A stretch of 64,000 nucleotides of DNA from JAAYDS01 sp012729155 (GTDB lineage: Bacteria > Chloroflexota > Anaerolineae > UBA1429): the NCBI GenBank assembly GCA_036774405.1, contig DAIPBO010000009.1, forward strand, positions 40,162 to 104,161. The letters run 5' to 3'. The notes under the pieces were generated by a model. It worked only from the letters and a program-made list of their open reading frames with translations. It ran no database searches and was not told where the DNA came from. Made by a program: the position numbers and the translations under genes. Positions 57,615-64,000 of this stretch are shown one piece after another (the stretch's first letter is position 1; the number at the start of each line of letters is the position of its first letter).

Positions 57615-58759
57615 TCTCGGGGTCGCAGGGCATCCTGGTTCTCGAAGACGGTAGCGTTTTTCACGGCCGTTCGGTGGCCGCTGAAGGAGAGTGGGTTGGC
57701 GAGGTGGTGTTCAACACCGCCGTAGCCGGCTATCAAGAGGTGCTGACCGACCCCTCGTACTGGGGGCAGATGGTCTGCTTTACCTATCCGCACCTGGGCA
57801 ATGTGGGCGTTAACGCGTCTGATGACGAGTCTGGGCGGGTGCACGTGCGCGCAGTGATCGCGCGACAGATCTCTAGGCGGCCAAGCAATTGGCGGTCGAC
57901 CATGGGGCTGCCCGAGTATCTGCTAAACCAGGGCGTGCCGGCGCTGGAGGGCATCGATACGCGACGGCTCACCCTGCTCTTGCGAGAGGGCGGCGTGATG
58001 CGCGCGGCACTGTCTACCGTGAGCGACGATGTCGCCCGGCTGCTCGATATGGCCCGTCAATCGCCTGTGATGAGCGTCCTGCGGCCGATCCCGCTGGTCT
58101 CGCGGCAGCAGAGCGAGGCGTGGGTAGATCCGGCCGAAGCGCGCTGGGTGCAGTTCACCGCGGTAAAAGCCGACCTGCCTGGCATCCCCCCGCATGTGGT
58201 GGTCATGGACTGCGGTGTCAAGGCTAACATCTTACGGACGTTGCTGAGCGCCGGTGCTCGTGTCACGGTGGTGCCCCACGATACGTCTGCAACCCAGGTT
58301 GTGGCGTTACGGCCCGATGGCCTGTTGATCGCCAATGGACCTGGCGATCCCGAGCGGGCTGGGCCAGTCATCGATGCGGTTCGTGAGTTGATGCAAGCGG
58401 TGCCCGTGCTGGGCATCTGCATGGGGCAGCAGGTGCTGGCGCTCGCCGCTGGAGCGCGCACCTACAAGATGCGCTTTGGGCATCACGGTGATAACCACCC
58501 CGTGCAGAGCCTGCTTACGGGCGCCATCGAGATCACCTCACAGAATCACAACTATGCGGTGGACGCCGATTCATTTGTGGGACTGCCGCTCGAGGTGACC
58601 CATCGTAATCTGTACGATGGCACCGTAGAGGGGCTCCGGCACAAGACATTGCCGGTGGCAAGCGTGCAATTCCATCCCGAGGCGGCTCCTGGACCCCATG
58701 ACAGCCTGCACATCATCTACTCGTTCGTGGCTTCACTGAGCGAGACGCGAGAGGCATAG
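57611..58759 (+). CDS. carA: Carbamoyl-phosphate synthase small subunit
   Basis: A 382-residue glutaminase subunit of carbamoyl-phosphate synthase, for arginine and pyrimidine synthesis. The N-terminal LVLEDGSVFHGRS and the NTAVAGYQEVLTDPSYWGQM segment match CarA. The class I amidotransferase active site has Cys in GICMGQQVLALAAGA and the His/Glu pair in VQFHPEAAPGPHD. ATG 57611 overlaps the nadE stop as ATGA. carB starts four bases after its stop. Confidence 0.94.
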   Translation: MISGSQGILVLEDGSVFHGRSVAAEGEWVGEVVFNTAVAGYQEVLTDPSYWGQMVCFTYPHLGNVGVNASDDESGRVHVRAVIARQISRRPSNWRSTMGLPEYLLNQGVPALEGIDTRRLTLLLREGGVMRAALSTVSDDVARLLDMARQSPVMSVLRPIPLVSRQQSEAWVDPAEARWVQFTAVKADLPGIPPHVVVMDCGVKANILRTLLSAGARVTVVPHDTSATQVVALRPDGLLIANGPGDPERAGPVIDAVRELMQAVPVLGICMGQQVLALAAGARTYKMRFGHHGDNHPVQSLLTGAIEITSQNHNYAVDADSFVGLPLEVTHRNLYDGTVEGLRHKTLPVASVQFHPEAAPGPHDSLHIIYSFVASLSETREA

Positions 58760-58763
58760 AGCG

Positions 58764-61700
58764 ATGCCCAAACGTAACGATATCCACAAGATCCTGATCA
58801 TCGGCTCCGGCCCCATCGTCATCGGCCAGGCCTGTGAGTTTGACTACTCTGGAACGCAGGCCTGCAAAGCACTGCGCGAAGAGGGCTATGAGACGTTGTT
58901 GGTCAACTCGAATCCGGCGACGATCATGACCGACCCCGACACGGCCGACATCACCTATATTGAGCCGCTCAACGTGCAGGTGCTTGAGGCGATTATCGCG
59001 CGCGAGCGGCCCGACGCTCTTCTGCCGACCATGGGCGGTCAAACTGGTCTGAACCTAGCGATGGATCTGCACCGCGCAGGTATTCTCGAAAAGTATGCAG
59101 TCGAGCTGATCGGCGCACGGGCAAGTGCCATCGACATCGCCGAAGACCGCGACCTGTTCAAGCAGGCGATGGTTGAGGCGGGCCTTGAGGTGCCGCGCTC
59201 CAGCGCCGTGCGTTCGCTCGAGGCCGCACGCAATGTGCAGGACGAGATTGGCCTGCCCGCCATCATCCGACCATCGTTCACGCTGGGCGGCTCTGGCAGC
59301 GGCATCGCGTATAACCGTGAAGATTTCGATCGGATGGTGTCACGCGGGCTCAGCGAAAGCCCTGTGCACGAGGTACTGATCGAAGAGTCAGTCATCGGCT
59401 GGAAAGAGATCGAGCTCGAGGTGATGCGCGACGGCGATGGTGGCTATGTGGTCATCTGCTCGATCGAGAACGTCGACCCGATGGGCGTGCACACTGGCGA
59501 GAGCATCACCGTGGCGCCGGCGCAAACGCTGACTGATAAGGAATACCAGGTGATGCGTGACCAGGCGCGTATCGTCATGGAATGCGTCGGTGTCGAGACG
59601 GGCGGCTCGAATGTGCAGTTTGCTGTGCATCCCGAGACAGGGCGCGTGCTGGTCATCGAGATGAACCCACGCGTGTCACGCAGCTCGGCGCTGGCCAGCA
59701 AGGCCACAGGCTTTCCCATTGCCAAGATCGCAGCCAAGCTGGCTGTAGGCTACCGGCTACACGAGTTGCCCAACGATATCACCCGTGAGACGCCGGCCTC
59801 ATTCGAGCCCGTGATTGACTATGTGGTGGCCAAGATACCGCGCTGGAACATGGAAAAGTTCCCTCATGCCGATACAACGCTGGGAACCCAGATGAAGTCG
59901 GTGGGCGAGGTGATGGCTATCGGGCGGACTTTTAACGAAGCGTTGATGAAGGGGCTCGCAGCGCGAGAAGACAACCGCGATGGCATCTTTGACGAGACTA
60001 TCGCCGCCCTCGATCCCGAGGATCTGCGGCGTTTGCTGCAAGTGCCCAATCCCGAGCGAATCTTTGCCGTTGTGCCGGCGCTGGATAAGGGCATCTCTTT
60101 AGCAGAGATAGCCGGTCTCACGCGTATGGATCCCTGGTTCATCGACGAGATTGCCTCTCTGCGTGACCTGCGCGATCGCGTAGCTGGCAGGCCAATCGCT
60201 GAACTCGATGCGGCGCTGCTATACGATCTCAAGCGATCTGGCTTTTGCGATACGCTCATCGGCAGACTGCTCTCGCCAGCCGCATCAGAGCTTGAGGTGC
60301 GTGCGCACCGCAAGGCCCTGGGCGTGTTGCCCGTGTACTCGCGGGTGGATACCTGCGCAGCCGAGTTCCCTGCGCACACGCCCTATCTGTACAGCAACTA
60401 TGAGTCCTGGTGCGAGGCCGAGCCTACCGACCGTGCAAAAATCATCGTGCTCGGCAGTGGCCCCAACCGCATTGGCCAGGGCATCGAGTTCGACTATTGC
60501 TGTACGCACGCCTCGTTCGCCTTTCAGGAGATGGGCTACGAGACCATCATGGTCAACTGCAACCCAGAGACTGTGTCGACCGACTATGACGTTAGCGATC
60601 GGCTCTACTTTGAGCCACTGACGCTCGAGCACATTCTCAACATCTACGAGCTAGAAAAGCCGCTTGGTGTGATCGTCCAGTTCGGCGGGCAGACGCCGCT
60701 CAAGCTGGTGCGGCGCCTTGCCGACGCGGGAGTGCGCATTCTGGGTACCGCGCCCAATGCGATCGACCTGGCCGAGGACCGCGAGCGGTTTGGCGCCTTT
60801 ATGGACGATCTGGGCTTGCCCATGCCTGAGCACGGCGGGGCGCGGACCGTGGATGAGGCTTTTGCCGTGGCCGAACAGATCGGGTATCCGGTGATCGTGC
60901 GTCCATCCTATGTGCTGGGTGGCCGTGCCATGGCGATTGTGTATGATCGCGCTTCGCTCGAGCAGTATGTGTTCTCGGCCGTCGAGGTCTCTGAAGACAG
61001 CCCCTTACTCATCGATCGCTTTCTCGAAGATGCCTTTGAGATGGATGTGGACTGCGTATGCGATGGCCACGAGGTGCGCATCGCCGCTATCATGGAGCAG
61101 ATCGAGCTCACCGGGGTGCATTCGGGCGACAGCGCCTGCGTGATTCCCACCATCATGGTGAACGATGCGGCTCTGGCGACGTTGCGTGACTATACGCGGC
61201 GCCTCGCGCTGGCGCTCAACACCGTTGGCCTGCTCAACATCCAGTTCGCCATGCGCGATGGTGTTGTGTATGTCATCGAGGCCAACCCGCGAGCCTCTCG
61301 CACGGTGCCCTACGTGAGCAAAGCAACCGGCGTTCCCTGGGTCAAGGTGGCCTGCGAGGTTCTCGCGGGCAAGACGCTCGCCGAGCTGGGCGTGCCTGAC
61401 GAGCCTCGCCTTCGTGGACATTTCGTCAAGGAAGTGGTGCTGCCCTTTGCCAAGTTTCCCGACGAGCCGGCGATTCTTGGGCCCGAGATGCACAGCACCG
61501 GCGAGGTCATGGGGATGGACGACAGCTTTGGCATGGCCTTTGCCAAGGCGCAGATGGCTGCAGGTAACGACTTGCCCCTGCGAGGCAGTGTATTCGTCAG
61601 CGTCAACGATCGCGACAAGGCCAACCTTGCACCCATCGCACGCGAGCTGAGCGAGCTCGGCTTTCATCTATTGGGCACCCGTGGCACCGCCGCCTACCTT

Positions 61701-61988
61701 CGAGAGCGTGGGTTGCAGGTCCAAACGGTGCTCAAGGCGTGGGAGGGGCGGCCTAACGTCGTTGATCACATCATCAACGGCGATGTCGACTTGATGATCA
61801 ACACGCCGTTGGGCGGTCGCTCATTCGATGATGAGCGACGGCTGCGGCAGGCGGCCATCTCACACGGCGTCCCTGTGCTCACCACGCTTTCGGGGGCACG
61901 GGCCGCTGCGCAGGCTATCGCAGCCCGCCTGGCGGGCAGATTGAGCGTCAAGAGCCTGCAAGAGCACTGGAGCACGCCGGAGGTATAG
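58764..61988 (+). CDS. carB: Carbamoyl-phosphate synthase large subunit
   Basis: A 1074-residue enzyme with two ATP-grasp halves that use ammonia, bicarbonate and two ATP. The N-terminal KRNDIHKILIIGSGPIVIGQ, GGSGSGIAYN and the second-half KIIVLGSGPNRIGQGIEFDY are signature parts. The C-terminal allosteric MGS-like domain (FVSVNDRDKANLAPIARELS, TRGTAAYLRERG) is intact. The ATG 58764 is followed by a normal length. Its TAG stop abuts the PucR ATG. Confidence 0.96.
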   Translation: MPKRNDIHKILIIGSGPIVIGQACEFDYSGTQACKALREEGYETLLVNSNPATIMTDPDTADITYIEPLNVQVLEAIIARERPDALLPTMGGQTGLNLAMDLHRAGILEKYAVELIGARASAIDIAEDRDLFKQAMVEAGLEVPRSSAVRSLEAARNVQDEIGLPAIIRPSFTLGGSGSGIAYNREDFDRMVSRGLSESPVHEVLIEESVIGWKEIELEVMRDGDGGYVVICSIENVDPMGVHTGESITVAPAQTLTDKEYQVMRDQARIVMECVGVETGGSNVQFAVHPETGRVLVIEMNPRVSRSSALASKATGFPIAKIAAKLAVGYRLHELPNDITRETPASFEPVIDYVVAKIPRWNMEKFPHADTTLGTQMKSVGEVMAIGRTFNEALMKGLAAREDNRDGIFDETIAALDPEDLRRLLQVPNPERIFAVVPALDKGISLAEIAGLTRMDPWFIDEIASLRDLRDRVAGRPIAELDAALLYDLKRSGFCDTLIGRLLSPAASELEVRAHRKALGVLPVYSRVDTCAAEFPAHTPYLYSNYESWCEAEPTDRAKIIVLGSGPNRIGQGIEFDYCCTHASFAFQEMGYETIMVNCNPETVSTDYDVSDRLYFEPLTLEHILNIYELEKPLGVIVQFGGQTPLKLVRRLADAGVRILGTAPNAIDLAEDRERFGAFMDDLGLPMPEHGGARTVDEAFAVAEQIGYPVIVRPSYVLGGRAMAIVYDRASLEQYVFSAVEVSEDSPLLIDRFLEDAFEMDVDCVCDGHEVRIAAIMEQIELTGVHSGDSACVIPTIMVNDAALATLRDYTRRLALALNTVGLLNIQFAMRDGVVYVIEANPRASRTVPYVSKATGVPWVKVACEVLAGKTLAELGVPDEPRLRGHFVKEVVLPFAKFPDEPAILGPEMHSTGEVMGMDDSFGMAFAKAQMAAGNDLPLRGSVFVSVNDRDKANLAPIARELSELGFHLLGTRGTAAYLRERGLQVQTVLKAWEGRPNVVDHIINGDVDLMINTPLGGRSFDDERRLRQAAISHGVPVLTTLSGARAAAQAIAARLAGRLSVKSLQEHWSTPEV

Positions 61989-63488
61989 ATGCCTTCGCCC
62001 GGTAGTCCGATTACTGTAAGGGATCTGTGGTCGCTTGCCCTGCCCAAGGGCACGCGGCTGCTGGCAGGCCAGGGCGGACTGGGGCGGGCAGTCGAGTGGG
62101 TGGCCTCGTTACGCGCAGCCTATCCGGTTCTGCAAGGGCTGGAGCCAGGCTGCCTTGTTTTGGCTCGCCTGGCACTGGCGCGCGAACTCGACTCGCGGTT
62201 GACCGCTGACTACCTGGTGGCCGAGCTAGGCCGCGCTGAGGCGGCTGCTCTGGCGGTGGATGAGCCACCAGGCACCGATACGCTTACCAGAGCGGAAGCG
62301 TTGCGACTGCCACTCTTTCTCCTGCCCCGCGATGTGGATAGCTATCAGGTTGAGCGAGAGCTACTCCGTGCCCTGCTGGATGCCCAAGGGCACGTAGCGC
62401 GGCGCGAGGCAGAGGCCCGCGAGGCCTTTCAAGCACTATTGTCGCAAGAAGGGCTCGATGCCGTTCTGGCCGAGCTCGCCGAAGGGCTAAAAGGAGGCGT
62501 GCGCCTCGTTGCCGTTAACGGAGAGGTCGTAAGCGAGGCCCTTGGGCCGACCAATACCTCCGAAACGCTGTCAGAGAGCTTTGCCGTGCAGATGGGTGGG
62601 CGGCCGATGGGCGAGCTGCTAGTCGGCTATGGTGAGGCCGGGCGCGATCCACTGTACGGCGTGTTGGCGCGCGCGGCCGCTGAGGTGTGCGCCCTGGAGC
62701 TGCTACAGCGGGCCACCCGACGGCAAGTTGAGGACGAACTGGGCATCGATCTCGTGGCGCAGCTGCTAGAGGACGACACTGCTGCTGCGACGCGGGCGCG
62801 TCTCGAACGTCAGGGCTATGTGTTGGGCCCGAGACGCGACCATGTTGCCCTGGCCGTTGACGCCAGTGTGGGTGCTACGGGAGCAAGCCAGGCGCTCAGT
62901 GACGTGTCTTGGGTCGCGCGGCGAGATGGTTCTACGACGCTAGAGTTGGCGTATGATGATCACCTCTTGCTGTTGGTGTCGCACTCAGCGCCGTTGGACA
63001 GCTGGCTGGTACGGCGCTGGCTATCCGAGGCGTCAGAGCGTGGCAGCGATGCCAACGGCGTTGGGGTGAGCCGTATCGCGCGCCGCTCGGCGGGTCTCGG
63101 GCAGGCGATTCGTCAAGCCCTGGGTGCCCATAGCCTGGGCACGCGCGTCCATGGTCGGGCCGGGCCACACCACTATGATGAGCTGGGGCTCTATCGGCTG
63201 CTCGCCGATCTGCGTGACCGTGCCGAACTCCAGTGCTTTTACCAAGAGACGCTCGGTGATCTGCTCGTTTACGATCAGAGCCACGGCACCGAGCTGGTGC
63301 ACACACTGCAGGTGCTCTTTGATCAGAACACCAATATCAGCCAGACCGCGCGTGCGCTCTACGTACACCGCAACACGCTGAACTATCGCCTGCAGCGCAT
63401 CGCCGAGATCTCGAATCTCGATCTGAACGATGCCGAGACTCGGCTCGCCCTGCAGCTGGCTTTGCGTATCCACATTCTGATGGCCTGA
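61989..63488 (+). CDS. PucR family transcriptional regulator
   Basis: A 499-residue regulator. The N-terminal PucR domain begins ITVRDLWSLALPKGTRLLAG, the centre has a GGDEF-like/GAF-like unit, and the C-terminal 60 residues are a PucR helix-turn-helix (NISQTARALYVHRNTLNYRL at about 449-468). PucR proteins act on purine catabolism and nitrogen genes. GGAGGT lies five bases before ATG 61989, with no gap after carB. Placement at the end of the operon suggests it responds to nitrogen or nucleotide status (inference). Confidence 0.88.
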   Translation: MPSPGSPITVRDLWSLALPKGTRLLAGQGGLGRAVEWVASLRAAYPVLQGLEPGCLVLARLALARELDSRLTADYLVAELGRAEAAALAVDEPPGTDTLTRAEALRLPLFLLPRDVDSYQVERELLRALLDAQGHVARREAEAREAFQALLSQEGLDAVLAELAEGLKGGVRLVAVNGEVVSEALGPTNTSETLSESFAVQMGGRPMGELLVGYGEAGRDPLYGVLARAAAEVCALELLQRATRRQVEDELGIDLVAQLLEDDTAAATRARLERQGYVLGPRRDHVALAVDASVGATGASQALSDVSWVARRDGSTTLELAYDDHLLLLVSHSAPLDSWLVRRWLSEASERGSDANGVGVSRIARRSAGLGQAIRQALGAHSLGTRVHGRAGPHHYDELGLYRLLADLRDRAELQCFYQETLGDLLVYDQSHGTELVHTLQVLFDQNTNISQTARALYVHRNTLNYRLQRIAEISNLDLNDAETRLALQLALRIHILMA

Positions 63489-63493
63489 GTGAC

Positions 63494-63520
63494 CGCGCTT
63501 GTGCAATCTACACAAGCGCG
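63494..63520 (+). terminator. Hairpin after the PucR gene
   Basis: CGCGCTTGTG (63494-63503) pairs with CACAAGCGCG (63511-63520), loop of 7. No T-run follows, so it is a weak terminator at best. Confidence 0.5.
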
Positions 63521-63664
63521 CTAGCGACTAGTTCTGCGCACTGTACCAAGACAACGAGCCGGTGCGTGCGTATCATAGAGCATCACATTCAAGCCCCATG
63601 CAATCAGCGCCGATTCGTGGTGGTCTGCACAAGGGTGTCCGTCAGCTTCTCCAGGGAGACAGAC

Positions 63665-64000
63665 ATGGAGTACACCAAGGAATCGGTCATTGCAGCCTGT
63701 AAAGAACATGCCGTCCTATTCATCAATCTGCAGTTCTCAGACATTCTTGGAGCAGTCAAGTCCATCACCGTCCCGGTGACGCAGCTCGAAGGCGTGCTCG
63801 ACAATGGCATCTGGTTTGATGGCTCATCGATCCAGGGCTTTGCGCGCATCAGCGAGAGCGATATGTATCTCTTTCCTGACTGCTCGACCTTTGCCATCTT
63901 GCCCTGGAAGAGCGGCGTTCATCAGACGGCCCGTCTGATCTGCGACGTCTTTACGCCCGATGCCGAACCGTTCAAGGGGTCGCCGCGCACTGTGCTGGCC
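63665..64000 (+). CDS. glnA: Glutamine synthetase, 5' part (3' end outside window)
   Basis: The first 112 codons of a type I glutamine synthetase. The N-terminus has INLQFSDILGAVKSITVP and the conserved DNGIWFDGSSIQGFA, then SDMYLFPD and PDAEPFKGSPRTVL. It makes glutamine from glutamate and ammonia. ATG 63665 follows GGGAG seven bases upstream, and the frame is open to the window edge. A TATCAT at 63571-63576 is a possible -10 box, but no good -35 is visible. It complements the glutamate synthase operon upstream. Confidence 0.95.
   Translation, partial: MEYTKESVIAACKEHAVLFINLQFSDILGAVKSITVPVTQLEGVLDNGIWFDGSSIQGFARISESDMYLFPDCSTFAILPWKSGVHQTARLICDVFTPDAEPFKGSPRTVLA

Noticed and set aside
1..64000. 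tRNA, rRNA, CRISPR arrays, insertion sequences
   Set aside because: None were found by eye; only tmRNA has a tRNA-like T arm. A formal tRNAscan or CRISPR search was not possible.

Overview
The window is a gene-dense piece of a bacterial chromosome with high GC (about 60% by eye). Genes are short-spaced and mostly in co-directional operons, with sigma70-type promoters (TTGACA / TATAAT) and ordinary Shine-Dalgarno sites. TAG, TGA and TAA are all used as normal stops. I see no prophage head genes, transposase, rRNA, tRNA or CRISPR array. The gene set suggests an anaerobic or facultative member of the Chloroflexota (inference): a four-subunit 2-oxoacid:ferredoxin oxidoreductase, split archaeal-type glutamate synthase, Lar nickel-pincer cofactor genes, a MraY-like enzyme with a GGGA loop, PucR, and an extracellular-type contractile injection system (eCIS). 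No single marker proves the phylum.

Layout. 1-10.7 kb is housekeeping: 3' end of an exonuclease III gene, a secreted SH3-like protein, an SDR oxidoreductase, a TSUP exporter, apt plus a DksA/TraR zinc-finger protein, the porGDAB-type operon, upp, a MraY/WecA-like transferase, and a minus-strand pair (DapA-like, MobB). 10.8-30.0 kb is one 19-kb plus-strand operon behind a perfect consensus promoter. It encodes an eCIS: AAA+ ATPase, DUF4157/TPR protein, DUF4255 cap, sheath, two tubes, a gp26-like protein, a long disordered protein, LysM protein, VgrG spike, PAAR tip, gp25, baseplate J, a tail-protein-I homologue carrying an FHA domain, and a membrane Ser/Thr kinase that also carries an FHA domain. 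The kinase and the FHA-baseplate fusion are the most interesting part, because they suggest phospho-threonine control of the injection machine.

30.0-43.7 kb holds larE-larB-larC2, a phosphoesterase and a DUF4349 lipoprotein, a Nudix/cyclase pair, a MacB-like efflux system whose permease is broken by an in-frame TAG, a C-terminal processing protease with smpB, mtaP, tmRNA (ssrA) and a glycine-rich RRM protein with a possible RNA pseudoknot over its ribosome site. 43.7-51.4 kb holds a glycosyltransferase with a solute-binding-like lipoprotein, a PfkB kinase, lipB-fmt, a small membrane protein and recJ. 51.6-64 kb is a nitrogen block: a five-gene split glutamate synthase, nadE, carA, carB, a PucR-type regulator and the start of glnA. 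Nearly all of its enzymes use or make glutamine or ammonia, so it looks like a coordinated glutamine economy.
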